64,000 nt of DNA from Pseudomonas fluorescens (lineage in GTDB: Bacteria; Pseudomonadota; Gammaproteobacteria; Pseudomonadales; Pseudomonadaceae): assembly GCF_000967965.1 (NCBI RefSeq), contig NZ_LACC01000003.1:1-64000 (forward strand). The letters run 5' to 3'. Numbering within the stretch: position 1 is the stretch's first letter; each line of letters starts with the position of its first letter. The position numbers were made by a program, and so were the translations under genes. Positions 1-8,868 of the stretch are shown here, piece by piece. A model generated the notes under the pieces. The model had not been told where the DNA came from. It worked only from the letters and a program-made list of their open reading frames with translations, and made no database searches.

Positions 1-51
1 TTAACTGACTGGCATTACCCTTGAAGGGCCTCTTTACTATTGCGTCACAAC

Positions 52-2145
52 TTAGTCCGGCTTGCCATCAACGACACCAGCGGTGTTGTCCAGCAGGCTC
101 TTGGTCGCTGTTTGCAGGAACGCTTCGAGCTTGAGTTTCAACTCGGCGGTACGCGGCGCATCAGCAATGATTTCGGCGTGAGGGTTGGCACCCAATTCAT
201 ACTGATACAACTTCGGCGCCATGTCCTTGTCCTTCGGCAGGACCAGAATCTGGTCTGCGGTGAGGATGGCCGTGGTCTGCTCGCTGCCCGACGGCTTGAT
301 CACACCAATACCGGCGTCGCCTTCCGGCAGGTTGAGCAGGTCGCGTCCCCAGCACTGATGACGCACTTCGCCACCGATGCGGCCCATGATGGTCGGCACG
401 ATGTCGATCTGAGTGCCCACAGTGTGGTCACGCTGGCCGAATTTTTCCTGGATGCCCGGCGCGATCATCAGCATCGGCACGTTGAAGCGACCCAGGTCCA
501 TTTCGGTGATCTGCTGTTCGTTACCAAAACCGTGGTCACCGACGATGACAAACAGGGTTTCCTTGAAGTAAGGCTCCTTGCGGGCCTTTTCAAAGAACTG
601 GCCCAGCGCCCAGTCCGCGTAACGCATGGCGGTCAGGTGTTCGTTCAGGCTGCCACGATCGGTCACGCGCTCGACCGGCAATGGCGTCGGCAAGGCGTAA
701 GGCGTGTGGTTGGACAGGGTTTGCAGCAAGGCATAGAACGGCTTGCCGTTTTCCCGCGCCTTGAGCTCGACCAGGCCACGGTCGAACATGTCCTGGTCGG
801 ACACGCCCCAGGTCGGATCAGAGAACACCGGATTCACGAAATCGTTACGACCGATGAAGTTGGTCATGCCCTGGTTGCTGAAGAAACCCGACTGGTTGTC
901 CCAGGCGAAATCGCCGTTGTAGACATACACGTCGTCGAAGTCACGGGTGCTGAGCAACTGCGGCAGACCGGACAGCTTGTGGCTGCCTTCCGGGGTCTGC
1001 ATCAGGTATTCGAAACCCGGCAGGTTCGGGAAGCAGGCCATGGTGGCGAACATGCCCTGGTGGGTATGGGTGCCGTTGGAGAAGAAGCGGTCGAACAGCA
1101 AGCCTTCCTTCGACAGTTTGTCGAGGTACGGCGTGATGTTGCCCGGCCCACCCAGCGCCCCCACCGAGTGACCGGCCATGCTTTCCATCAAGATCACGAC
1201 GACGTTCTTGATCGGCAGGGTCTTGTCGGCTGGCGGGGTGTAATCGCGACGTACCGCCGCGGTGTCGGCATCCACCAGTTTTTCGGCCGGCAGCACCAGC
1301 ATGTCACGCACCACTTGCTGGGCTTGTGGCTGTGGCAGGGTCGCCTTCCAGATATTGTCGCGTTCTTCGGACATCCGGCTCTTGGCTGCGGCTACCAGCG
1401 ACAGCGTGCCGTTGAGGCCCAACTGGTTGGCGAAATTCGAGTCGGTGGTATAGACGTCACCCCAACGCAGCGGCGGGCCCTGACGCAGGGTGCCACGGGC
1501 GGCGACTACGCAAACCAGCAGGCACACCACAAACACCGCGATACGCGCGTACCACGGCGCAACCTGGCGTGTGCCGATGCTGCCGCCACTGAACGGGCCA
1601 CGAGGACGGGTCGCACGGTCGGCGCCCTTGAATGCCAGGCTCAGGATCCAGGTGCCCACAGCCCATGCCAGCAGGTAACGGACCACCGGGAAACCGTACC
1701 AGAGCATGCTCATCACGGTTTTCGGATCTTCCTTGACGTACTGGAAGACCAGGCCGTTGAGGCGTTGGTGGAATTCACGATAGAAGTCCATCTCCATCAG
1801 GCCCAGGAACAGCGCAATGCTGGAGACCACCGTCAGCCAGAGACGGAACAGCCCGCGTGCCGCCATGGCCCGGGCGCTGAACAGTGCCAGCAGCAACGGA
1901 ATGCTGAGATAGACCACCAGGCGCAGGTCGAAACGCAGACCGTTGGCGAATGCCTCGAGGAAGGTCGAGGCCGGCGTGTCGAGGATCATCGAGCGGTTGT
2001 AAACCAGCAGCGCGACGCGCAGCAGGCTGAACATGACCATCATGACCAGGGCACACAACAGCGTGTAGGACAGATGCGATTTGACGGTCGGTTGCAGCAG
2101 GCGACTAGAAGCTCGCTGCTGATTCAGGGCGTCCGGGATTGCCAT
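52..2145 (-). CDS. LTA synthase family protein (membrane sulfatase/phosphoglycerol transferase type)
   Basis: A 697-residue inner-membrane protein. About five hydrophobic segments fill residues 27-220 and a periplasmic alkaline-phosphatase/sulfatase-like domain starts near residue 310. Visible active-site features are a metal-binding Glu at about 321 (ILMES), the NGTHTHQG segment with the likely nucleophilic Thr at 359 or 361, and a GDHG metal motif near residue 545. Gram-negative members of this family transfer phosphoglycerol to glucans or lipids rather than making teichoic acid, so the exact substrate is unknown. It is apparently monocistronic and the ATG is the first available. Confidence 0.85.
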   Translation of the reverse strand: MAIPDALNQQRASSRLLQPTVKSHLSYTLLCALVMMVMFSLLRVALLVYNRSMILDTPASTFLEAFANGLRFDLRLVVYLSIPLLLALFSARAMAARGLFRLWLTVVSSIALFLGLMEMDFYREFHQRLNGLVFQYVKEDPKTVMSMLWYGFPVVRYLLAWAVGTWILSLAFKGADRATRPRGPFSGGSIGTRQVAPWYARIAVFVVCLLVCVVAARGTLRQGPPLRWGDVYTTDSNFANQLGLNGTLSLVAAAKSRMSEERDNIWKATLPQPQAQQVVRDMLVLPAEKLVDADTAAVRRDYTPPADKTLPIKNVVVILMESMAGHSVGALGGPGNITPYLDKLSKEGLLFDRFFSNGTHTHQGMFATMACFPNLPGFEYLMQTPEGSHKLSGLPQLLSTRDFDDVYVYNGDFAWDNQSGFFSNQGMTNFIGRNDFVNPVFSDPTWGVSDQDMFDRGLVELKARENGKPFYALLQTLSNHTPYALPTPLPVERVTDRGSLNEHLTAMRYADWALGQFFEKARKEPYFKETLFVIVGDHGFGNEQQITEMDLGRFNVPMLMIAPGIQEKFGQRDHTVGTQIDIVPTIMGRIGGEVRHQCWGRDLLNLPEGDAGIGVIKPSGSEQTTAILTADQILVLPKDKDMAPKLYQYELGANPHAEIIADAPRTAELKLKLEAFLQTATKSLLDNTAGVVDGKPD

Positions 2146-2482
2146 GTCGTTTTAGGACCCATTGGAAGTTGAAGTTTCAAAAATACAGCTGCGCCTTGCC
2201 CTCTTTTCGGCCCGTACCAGGCCTGGGGGTTTGCGCGGTGCGCAAATGTTGCACGATCAACGGCAGCATTGCCATTGATAACTACCCTCATCCCGACTCT
2301 TTCATCCTGCATCCAGCAATACGCAACGCGTGACGGGAGAGCCGGCGAATTGTCTTGGAGACTTGGTGAAAATTTCGTGCAACGCATATCCGGAAACAAA
2401 TTAAAGCCTGCGCACCGTTCAAAAACGCAAACGCCCCGATCGAGTCGGGGCGTTATGAAGTCATCTCAAAAGAGCGACACAG
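2146..2482. other. Intergenic region with one terminator, otherwise no gene seen
   Basis: This 337-bp gap lies upstream of the sulfatase gene and downstream of the START-domain gene, so it should contain the sulfatase promoter. Apart from the terminator at 2421-2454 I see no gene, RNA or convincing promoter box in it. Confidence 0.5.
2421..2454 (-). terminator. Rho-independent terminator of the START-domain gene
   Basis: Ten-bp perfect stem (arms 2430-2439 and 2445-2454, AACGCCCCGA and its complement) with a 5-nt loop. Read on the minus strand it is followed by a T-rich stretch, just after the stop of the START-domain gene. Confidence 0.85.
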
Positions 2483-3088
2483 TTACTTCTCGGCGCGTTC
2501 CTTGAGGGCTTTCAAGGTATTGAACGGGGCATCCACCACGAACTTGTTGGCCACCATCGACGGCACGCTGCCGCCCGGCTCGGTGTGCACCTGATAGGTC
2601 ACTTCGATCTGGTCGCCCTTGGGTACGAACTTCCAGAAACCGTCGACCTTGGCGACCCGGACGAAGCCTTTTTCTTCAGGAATGTATTTCGGTACGCCTT
2701 CGAGCTTGCGGGTCAGGCTGCCATCGGCGCCTTCGATGGTGGTGACGTGCAACACCGAATCTCGGGGAGTAACCGGCCACGGGGTGTTGAACTGAGTGTA
2801 GGTCCAGCTCTGGTCACCTTCGTGCTTGAGCAGCTTCTGGGTTTTGCATTCGTGAATCCAGGCGCAGGCTCCAGGCACGTCTTCCTGCAACGCACGCAGC
2901 TTGGCCATGGTGGTCTTCATCAGCGTGACGCCCTGATAGGCCTTGTAGTCGGAGCCGGCCACTTCACTCAGGGAGATCTTGATGCCGTCTTCGTCTTTCT
3001 TGACTTTCCAGTCTTCGGCCTGGGCCGTCGAGGTAGCCAGCACAACCGTCAAACCACACAGCACAGCCATACGATGCAGCGAACCCAT
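2483..3088 (-). CDS. START/SRPBCC lipid-binding domain protein, exported
   Basis: A 201-residue protein with an N-terminal signal peptide of about 24 residues ending in AQA, followed by a single START-like domain of the helix-grip fold. The family binds hydrophobic ligands; the ligand here cannot be read from sequence. I chose the ATG at 3088 (MGSLHRMAVL) because it begins a proper signal peptide and has GGAA about 7 nt upstream. A longer reading frame would add 31 residues translated from a palindromic intergenic repeat, which is unlikely. It is followed by a strong terminator. Confidence 0.82.
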   Translation of the reverse strand: MGSLHRMAVLCGLTVVLATSTAQAEDWKVKKDEDGIKISLSEVAGSDYKAYQGVTLMKTTMAKLRALQEDVPGACAWIHECKTQKLLKHEGDQSWTYTQFNTPWPVTPRDSVLHVTTIEGADGSLTRKLEGVPKYIPEEKGFVRVAKVDGFWKFVPKGDQIEVTYQVHTEPGGSVPSMVANKFVVDAPFNTLKALKERAEK

Positions 3089-3121
3089 AATTTTATTCCT
3101 TATTGTTGAAGTTCCGTTCGT

Positions 3122-3180
3122 TGGGCTTGCACCTCCGATCACCTTCAGGTTTTTCGGAGGTGATCGGAGGTGCAAGCCCA
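3122..3180. repeat. Perfect 23-bp inverted repeat
   Basis: Arms 3122-3144 and 3158-3180 are perfectly complementary, with a 13-nt spacer. The outer TGGGCTTGC resembles the tip of Pseudomonas REP elements but the interior does not match the other REPs here. There is no T-tract on either strand, so it is not a classical terminator. Confidence 0.85.
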
Positions 3181-3184
3181 CACA

Positions 3185-3439
3185 TCACGCCGCCGTCATT
3201 TGCTCCCACCAGCCAATCAGCCGAATGGCTTCTTCGCTGCTGCTTCCGCACACCTCGGGGTCGGCCTCGAAGGCAGAACACACCGCCGGCCGTTCCGGCT
3301 GGCCGAAAATACTGCACAGGTTATCGGAGGAAAGTTGCAGGCAACGCTGCCCCGCGGCCTTGCCATTGGGCATACCGGGAATCGGTGAACTGATGGAAGG
3401 GGCTATGCAACAAGCGCCACAGCCCTCACGGCATTTCAT
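3185..3439 (-). CDS. YkgJ family cysteine cluster protein
   Basis: An 84-residue protein beginning MKCREGCGACC, with eight cysteines (residues 3, 7, 10, 11, 33, 42, 54, 64) in the pattern of the UPF0153/YkgJ zinc- or iron-binding family. No enzymatic role is established for the family. GAGGAG lies 9 nt before the ATG. It stands alone, upstream of the 23-bp inverted repeat and the START-domain gene. Confidence 0.85.
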   Translation of the reverse strand: MKCREGCGACCIAPSISSPIPGMPNGKAAGQRCLQLSSDNLCSIFGQPERPAVCSAFEADPEVCGSSSEEAIRLIGWWEQMTAA

Positions 3440-3605
3440 GACGACAAGCTCCTCGCGACGAGCGATGTGTTAAAGGACGGGGCACAGAGTACCCGCTAAA
3501 ACAGTTGTTTTAAATTACCTGCGAGCGGGTTTTTCAACTCAACCGAGCATGACCGAGCAGTCTCCGACAAAGCGTCTGGTCTGCGGTTCGCGGATCGGGA
3601 TGAAG

Positions 3606-4088
3606 TTACTGCTTGAACTCGAAATCCAGTGCCGCACCTTCGACCTCGCGGCGCTCTTCATTTCGCAGTTGCAGCTGCATTTCATTGCTGATCAGCCGGC
3701 CGTTGAGCTGGAACTGGCTGCTATCGCTTTTGTCACCGAACATCTGGGGTAACAACGGCTCGCGCCTGACCAACGGCACCGTTCCGACCGGCTTCAGTTC
3801 CTGAACCATATCCTTGGGCAAGCTCAGGTCCAGCCTGGCAGATGGAAGCTCGGCCTTTACCACCTCGCTGGCCGGTTTCGATTTGGAGGCAATGGGCGGA
3901 TGTTTTTTCACGGGCGCAGCCTGCTTACTGATCGCCGAGGCTTTTTTCGCAGGTGCGGCTTCTATCGGTGCGACATGGAAACTGCCGGTGGTCCGCTGAT
4001 CCTGTTCGGTAGCGGCCACGACGGATGCCGGCTGAATACTCGCAATCAGGCAGAGCAAAAGCCAGGCGGCAGGAAAAGTCGGTTTCAT
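3606..4088 (-). CDS. Exported protein of unknown function
   Basis: A 160-residue protein with a signal peptide (MKPTFPAAWLLLCLIAS, cleavage near VVAA). A Lys/Ala/Pro-rich low-complexity stretch (about residues 45-80) precedes a C-terminal part with several charged residues. I recognise no enzymatic motif. The ATG at 4088 starts the signal peptide; the upstream in-frame ATG at 4145 would add 19 residues without hydrophobic character. It may be periplasmic; no function is assigned. Confidence 0.7.
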   Translation of the reverse strand: MKPTFPAAWLLLCLIASIQPASVVAATEQDQRTTGSFHVAPIEAAPAKKASAISKQAAPVKKHPPIASKSKPASEVVKAELPSARLDLSLPKDMVQELKPVGTVPLVRREPLLPQMFGDKSDSSQFQLNGRLISNEMQLQLRNEERREVEGAALDFEFKQ

Positions 4089-4168
4089 GTATCCCACGGT
4101 GGGTGCAAACGGCAGAGATGCATATGCTCGCCTGTTGCAGCCCACAAGACAAGCGCAGTAGCAGCCCG

Positions 4169-5608
4169 TTACAAACCGCCAGCCATCTCCTGGCAGATTT
4201 GGGTGGCCAGCATGCCCAGGGTCATCAATGCGCGCTCGGCTTCACGGTTCCACGGGATGCCGCAGTTGAGCCGGATGCAGTGATTGAATTGCTCGGTATT
4301 ACTGAAGATCAGTCCCGGCGCGATACTGATGCCCTGCTGCAATGCCCGCACGTGCAACTCTTGCGTGTTGACCCGCCCCGGCAGACTGACCCACAGAATG
4401 AAGCCGCCGGTAGGCCGGGTCATCTGCGTGCCTTCAGGGAAATACTGCTGCACGGCCAGCTGGAAGGCACTGAGGTTTTTCCGGTACTCCTGACGGATGA
4501 AGCGCAAATGCCGGTCATACCCGCCATTTTCCAGGTAAGCGGCAATGCCCATCTGGGTCACGCTGCACGCGGAATGCGTGCTGAAGGTCTGCAAGCGCTG
4601 GATCTCCTGCTGATACTTGCCGGCAATCATCCAGCCGATCCGCACGCCAGGCGACAGGGTTTTAGAGAAGCTTGAGCAATAGATCACCCGGTCCAGCCGA
4701 TCGTAGGCCTTGAGGGACTTGGTGCGCCCCTGCTCGAACATCAGCTCACCGTAGATATCGTCTTCGACAATCTGGATATCGAAGTCCGACGCCAGGCGCA
4801 GCAATTGTTTCTGCCGCTCCTCTGGCATGGTACCGCCCAATGGATTGCTCAGACGGGTGGTCAACACCAACGCCTTGATCGACCATTGGTTGGCCGCCAG
4901 TTGCAGGGCTTCCAGGCTCATGCCCGTGGCAGGATCGCTGGGGATCTCGATAACCTTGAGGCCTAACAGATCGGCCAGTTGCAGCAACCCGTAATAGGTC
5001 GGCGACTCGGCCGCGATCAGATCGCCCGGACGGGTCAGCACACGCAAGGACATCTGCAGCGCATCGACGCAGCCGTGGGTGATCACCACTTCCGACGGAT
5101 CGACCACCACGCCGGCATCGCGCATGCGGATCGCCACCTGTCGGCGCAACGGTTCGAAACCGGGGCTGAACATGTAGCTGAAGGCCCGCGGGCTATGGAA
5201 ACGGGTGACCTTGGCCAATTGCTGATGCAGTGCCCGCACCGGCAAATAGTCGACACTCGGCACCGCAGCGCCCAGCGGAAAGACACCTTCACGACGGGAT
5301 TCGACCAGGACTTGCTGAATGATGCTGCTGCGGGTGACCAGGCCGGGGCGCTCGACCCGGGCGATGTCCGGCGTCGGCGCGGTGAGTGCCGGCGTCTGGT
5401 GCACGTAGTAACCCGACTGCGGCCGGGCGCGGATCAGCCCCTGATCTTCGAGATTGGCATACGCCTGCAACACCGTCGCATGGCTGACATTGAGCTGCGA
5501 GCTCATCTTGCGCACCGAAGGCACGCGCTCTCCCGGTTGATAGACCCCACGGCGGATGTCTTCGGCCAGTTGTTGAGCAATACGTTGATAGAGCAAAAGA
5601 TTGGTCAT
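4169..5608 (-). CDS. MocR/PdxR-type GntR regulator with aminotransferase-like domain
   Basis: A 479-residue fusion of a GntR winged helix-turn-helix (residues about 8-70) to a fold-type I PLP aminotransferase-like domain (about 100-470). The PLP-binding lysine is K316 in SSFSKTLSPG, with the DDIYGE motif at about 283-288. MocR proteins sense PLP adducts or amino compounds and control metabolic genes. No target enzyme lies beside it. The next gene upstream, an OmpA lipoprotein, is on the same strand and ends at a terminator, so the regulator probably has its own, perhaps autoregulated, promoter in the 200-bp gap where GTAC/TGCGGTG repeats occur. Confidence 0.9.
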   Translation of the reverse strand: MTNLLLYQRIAQQLAEDIRRGVYQPGERVPSVRKMSSQLNVSHATVLQAYANLEDQGLIRARPQSGYYVHQTPALTAPTPDIARVERPGLVTRSSIIQQVLVESRREGVFPLGAAVPSVDYLPVRALHQQLAKVTRFHSPRAFSYMFSPGFEPLRRQVAIRMRDAGVVVDPSEVVITHGCVDALQMSLRVLTRPGDLIAAESPTYYGLLQLADLLGLKVIEIPSDPATGMSLEALQLAANQWSIKALVLTTRLSNPLGGTMPEERQKQLLRLASDFDIQIVEDDIYGELMFEQGRTKSLKAYDRLDRVIYCSSFSKTLSPGVRIGWMIAGKYQQEIQRLQTFSTHSACSVTQMGIAAYLENGGYDRHLRFIRQEYRKNLSAFQLAVQQYFPEGTQMTRPTGGFILWVSLPGRVNTQELHVRALQQGISIAPGLIFSNTEQFNHCIRLNCGIPWNREAERALMTLGMLATQICQEMAGGL

Positions 5609-5674
5609 GACGCAGCACTCGATTTCACGGGCATTTTATTCTTGTGTGAAACAATACCGGAACAGTTTAGAAGT

Positions 5675-5747
5675 GTACGGGGACAGTTGCCACAATAGTC
5701 GACCGTACAGTGCGGTGTCAGCAAAATCTGTACTGTTTTGTGCGGTG
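5675..5747. promoter_or_regulatory. Candidate MocR operator repeats
   Basis: TGCGGTG occurs twice exactly 30 bp apart (5711-5717, 5741-5747). GTAC cores lie at 5675, 5705 and 5730, two of them inside CGTACAGT and TGTACTGT. MocR regulators commonly bind repeated GTAC-type half-sites on one helical face upstream of their own gene; the assignment here is inference. Confidence 0.4.
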
Positions 5748-5757
5748 ATCGGCAGGC

Positions 5758-5789
5758 AAAAAAAACCCGGCGCTGCATGGCAGGCCGGG
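5758..5789 (-). terminator. Terminator downstream of the OmpA lipoprotein gene
   Basis: GC stem CCCGGC/GCCGGG (5766-5771 with 5784-5789). On the minus strand a run of eight T residues follows (A run at 5758-5765). It lies 20 bp after the stop codon of the OmpA-family gene. Confidence 0.85.
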
Positions 5790-5808
5790 CTTTCCAGCGA
5801 CGCAACCC

Positions 5809-6621
5809 TTAGCGGGCAGCGCCGAGCTGGCCCTTTTCGTCGGAAAACACAATTTCCACCCGACGATTCTGCGCCCGACCCCGTTCCGACGCATTCGCGT
5901 CCACCGGATACTCGTCGCCATAACCCTCGACCTGGATGCGCTTGTCGTCGATGCCCAGGTCCATCAGCACGTCAGCCACCGATTGTGCGCGGTCGCGGGA
6001 CAGCTTGAGGTTTTCCTGCTTGCCCCCGGTACTGTCCGTATAACCTTCGATCCGCACCACACGCTTGGGGTTGAGTTGCAGGAACTGCACGATCTTCAAC
6101 ACCACACGGTTGGCGGACGGTTTCAATTCCGCTTCGCCCGTGTCGAACAGCATGTCGCCCAAGGTCATTACCAGCCCGCGGTCGGTCTGGCTGGTGGTCA
6201 ACGCCAGGATCTGCTCTTCGAGCCATTTGCCTTGCTGCTGCACGCTGAACAGTTTGGATTCACGCAGTGCCAGTTGCAGACGCTGCCGTTCCAGTTCGAG
6301 TTTCGCCGCTTGCTCTTCGTTGAGCACCTGATTGGTGTGTTCCCGGGCAATGGCGCTATAGCGCTGGCTCAGGTAGGCGTAATGCACCACGTCCGAACCG
6401 CTGCCCCAATAGCTGGACAGGCGATCGGCACGGGCCAGGGACTCACCGGCGCGAATCACGTCCTTGGGGGCGATTCGCAGCACATTGGAGTCTTCCTTGA
6501 CCTTCTGAAAGTCGGCACCGGCCTGCTGCAATGCAGTCTCGCTGTGCTGGCTGGCGCAGCCAAAGAGGCTCGCGCAGCCTGCCAGGATCAAACCGCCGAG
6601 GGCTTTGCTCTTGAGGTTCAT
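5809..6621 (-). CDS. OmpA family lipoprotein with N-terminal DUF4398-like region
   Basis: A 270-residue protein with a lipobox LAGC at Cys16, a helical DUF4398-like region and a C-terminal OmpA peptidoglycan-binding domain (about 150-255; motifs EGYTDSTG and NRRVEIVF). Probably an outer-membrane lipoprotein contacting peptidoglycan. Its start overlaps the stop of the preceding DUF4398 gene by 4 bp, so the two are translationally coupled and may act together. A terminator follows. Confidence 0.88.
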   Translation of the reverse strand: MNLKSKALGGLILAGCASLFGCASQHSETALQQAGADFQKVKEDSNVLRIAPKDVIRAGESLARADRLSSYWGSGSDVVHYAYLSQRYSAIAREHTNQVLNEEQAAKLELERQRLQLALRESKLFSVQQQGKWLEEQILALTTSQTDRGLVMTLGDMLFDTGEAELKPSANRVVLKIVQFLQLNPKRVVRIEGYTDSTGGKQENLKLSRDRAQSVADVLMDLGIDDKRIQVEGYGDEYPVDANASERGRAQNRRVEIVFSDEKGQLGAAR

Positions 6622-6974
6622 TCGGCATCTCCCAGTTGCTTGCGCAGGCGGGCGATGCGGGTGTTGAGCACGTTCAACTGTTCCTCGCTCTTGGCCGTCA
6701 ACACCTTGGCTTCAGCCAGGCGCGCATCGAGTTCGGCCTGTTCGGCCCGCATGCGTGCGTTTTTGAAGGATTGATCGGTCATGTTGCCCTTGGCGCGGTT
6801 GAACTTGTCTTCGGCCAGTTTCATTTCCGGCACATCGTCTGCCGTGGCGCCCACGGCCTTGGCCTGTTCGAGTGCCTGTTCGGTCAGGCGAATCTGTTCA
6901 TTCGGCGCAGGATCGGTTGCACAACCCGCCAGGGCGGCAAAGGCCACGGCAGCGAAAAGAAGTCGAATACTCAC
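6618..6974 (-). CDS. DUF4398 domain lipoprotein
   Basis: A 118-residue predicted lipoprotein (lipobox LAGC, Cys18) followed by a strongly charged helical stretch rich in Glu, Ala and Lys, typical of DUF4398 and likely coiled-coil. It lies 9 bp after the periplasmic binding protein gene and overlaps the OmpA lipoprotein gene by 4 bp, giving a three-gene leftward operon. Function unknown; the fused helical region plus OmpA domain next door suggests a cell-envelope partnership. Confidence 0.8.
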   Translation of the reverse strand: MSIRLLFAAVAFAALAGCATDPAPNEQIRLTEQALEQAKAVGATADDVPEMKLAEDKFNRAKGNMTDQSFKNARMRAEQAELDARLAEAKVLTAKSEEQLNVLNTRIARLRKQLGDAE

Positions 6975-6983
6975 TGAAAATCC

Positions 6984-7823
6984 TTACTGTTTTGGGGTAC
7001 TGACGGGTTGTTGCGGGGGGATTGGCTGTGGTTGTGAGCGTTGTGATTTCCAGCGCTCGATATTGCGCATCAGCACGGCTTCCGTCAGTCCGGACGCGGG
7101 CAATTCTGTCATCTTTTTGGCCAACTGTCCGCGCAACCACGGATCGTTGCAGGCCGAGTCATGGGAAATCGCCAGGTACAGGCCAGGCTTGTCGACCGGT
7201 TGCGAGCGAGCGATCAGGTCAGCGGCCATGCCCAGTGTCTGTGCAGTCGCCATGCCCGAGTAACGCCCTGCCAGTACAAACTCGACCTCGCCCAACAAAA
7301 GCTTCTGAAAGGCCTGGGTCAGGTTGGACGTGTGCGTGAGGGTCAGTTGCTGTCCGGCAAAGGTGCTGAATTGCGGGGTCAATCGGGCCTTTTCCGACAC
7401 GGCACCGGGATGGCCGTGCAGGTCCTGCACTTCGTTGTAGACCAGCGTCGAGTCCTTGCGAGTCCAGACCAGATAGTCGTTTTCCAGCAAGGCTGGATGG
7501 ATGTAGTCCAGCGTCTCCAGTTCGCTGACGGTCAACGTCGCGTCCGCCAGCATGTCCATGCGCCCGCTGCCCACTTCGTCCAGGGCCTGGCTGCGTTTTC
7601 CGGCATAAAGCAGTTCGACCTTGAGCCCCAACTCCCCCGCCACTTGCTGCAGCAAATCGGCGCTGGCACCGATCAAGTATTTGGGATTCTGCGGGTCTTG
7701 CCACAGGTACGGCGGCGCGTCCGGGCTGCCGGTGACCACCAGGCGTTCGCATTTGCCTGCGGCGACAGACAGCGCCGGCAATAGCGTCAATCCCAGCAAG
7801 CTCCACACAAAGCGCAGATCCAT
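6984..7823 (-). CDS. Periplasmic solute-binding family 3 protein
   Basis: A 279-residue protein with a signal peptide (MDLRFVWSLLGLTLLPALSVAAG) and a family 3 amino-acid-type periplasmic binding fold. There is no ABC permease or ATPase beside it, so it may be an orphan binding protein or a sensor-like protein. The ATG at 7823 was preferred over 7838 because GGAG lies 9 nt upstream of it. First gene of the unit with DUF4398 and OmpA. Confidence 0.8.
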   Translation of the reverse strand: MDLRFVWSLLGLTLLPALSVAAGKCERLVVTGSPDAPPYLWQDPQNPKYLIGASADLLQQVAGELGLKVELLYAGKRSQALDEVGSGRMDMLADATLTVSELETLDYIHPALLENDYLVWTRKDSTLVYNEVQDLHGHPGAVSEKARLTPQFSTFAGQQLTLTHTSNLTQAFQKLLLGEVEFVLAGRYSGMATAQTLGMAADLIARSQPVDKPGLYLAISHDSACNDPWLRGQLAKKMTELPASGLTEAVLMRNIERWKSQRSQPQPIPPQQPVSTPKQ

Positions 7824-7870
7824 GGCTACACACTCCACTCATACCCGGTTATGCCACCAGAAAAAACACA

Positions 7871-7898
7871 AAAAAAAAGCCCGACCAAAAGGCCGGGC
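7871..7898 (-). terminator. Terminator of the etfBA operon
   Basis: Stem GCCCGACC/GGCCGGGC (7879-7886, 7891-7898, one mismatch) with an AAAA loop. On the minus strand it is followed by eight T residues, 23 bp downstream of the etfA stop. Confidence 0.88.
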
Positions 7899-7921
7899 TC
7901 TTTATAAGTGAAGCAGCCGGA

Positions 7922-8866
7922 TTAGACCAGCTTCTCCAGCTCTGGGATGGCTTCGAACAGGTCCGCCACCAGGCCGTAATCGGCCACCTGGAAGATCGGC
8001 GCTTCTTCGTCCTTGTTGATCGCAACGATCACTTTGGAGTCTTTCATGCCGGCCAGGTGCTGGATCGCGCCGGAGATACCGACGGCGATGTACAGCTGTG
8101 GAGCAACGATCTTGCCGGTCTGACCGACCTGCATGTCGTTGGGAACAAAACCTGCGTCGACCGCGGCGCGCGATGCTCCGACGGCAGCGCCCAGCTTGTC
8201 GGCCAGGGCGTACAGGTGTTTGAAGTTGTCGCCGTTCTGCATGCCGCGGCCGCCGGAAACGACGATCTTGGCAGCGGTCAGTTCCGGACGATCGGACTTG
8301 GCCAGTTCTTCGCCAACGAAGCTGGAGATGCCAGCGTCGTGGGCAGCAGCAACGGCTTCAACGGCAGCGGAGCCACCTTCAGCGGCAACCGGGTCGAAAC
8401 CGGTGGCACGCACGGTGATCACCTTGACCGCAGCGTTCGACTGAACGGTAGCGATGGCGTTACCGGCGTAGATCGGACGCTTGAAGGTGTCAGCGCTTTC
8501 TACCGAGATGATCTCGGAGATCTGGTCAACGTCCAGGGCAGCGGCAACGCGCGGCAGGATGTTTTTGCCGTTGGAAGTAGCAGCAGCCAGGATGTGGCTG
8601 TAGCCCGCAGCCCCTGCTTCCTGGGCAAGAGCTGCAACCAGAGGAGCGACGTTTTCCGGCAGCTGGTGCGCGTAGGCAGCGTTGTCAGCTACCAACACTT
8701 TGCTCACACCAGCGATTTTCGCAGCGGCTTCAGCCACGGCACCAACACCCTGGCCAGCAACCAGAACGTGGATGTCGCCACCGATTTTGGCGGCAGCAGC
8801 AACGGTGTTCAGGGTGGCAGGAGCCACAACCTTGTTGTCGTGCTCAGCGATTACCAAGATAGTCAT
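7922..8866 (-). CDS. etfA: Electron transfer flavoprotein subunit alpha
   Basis: A 314-residue FAD-binding subunit of the soluble heterodimer that takes electrons from acyl-CoA and other dehydrogenases and passes them to ETF-ubiquinone oxidoreductase. The C-terminal FAD domain is clear: [31 protein letters not shown] and the [10 protein letters not shown] segment. It begins 2 bp after etfB and is followed by a terminator. Confidence 0.97.
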   Translation of the reverse strand: MTILVIAEHDNKVVAPATLNTVAAAAKIGGDIHVLVAGQGVGAVAEAAAKIAGVSKVLVADNAAYAHQLPENVAPLVAALAQEAGAAGYSHILAAATSNGKNILPRVAAALDVDQISEIISVESADTFKRPIYAGNAIATVQSNAAVKVITVRATGFDPVAAEGGSAAVEAVAAAHDAGISSFVGEELAKSDRPELTAAKIVVSGGRGMQNGDNFKHLYALADKLGAAVGASRAAVDAGFVPNDMQVGQTGKIVAPQLYIAVGISGAIQHLAGMKDSKVIVAINKDEEAPIFQVADYGLVADLFEAIPELEKLV

Positions 8867-8868
8867 GA

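Noticed and set aside
1..51. Gene end or terminator at the left edge
   Set aside because: Fifty bases are too few to identify a gene, and the CCCTTGAAGGG hairpin has no clear T run.
52..2145. Horizontally acquired Gram-positive LTA synthase
   Set aside because: Base composition matches the neighbours and Gram-negative relatives of this family are normal in Pseudomonas.
40..2172. Long plus-strand frame opposite the sulfatase gene
   Set aside because: Composition artefact rich in His, Gln and Arg; the minus strand has signal, membrane and catalytic motifs.
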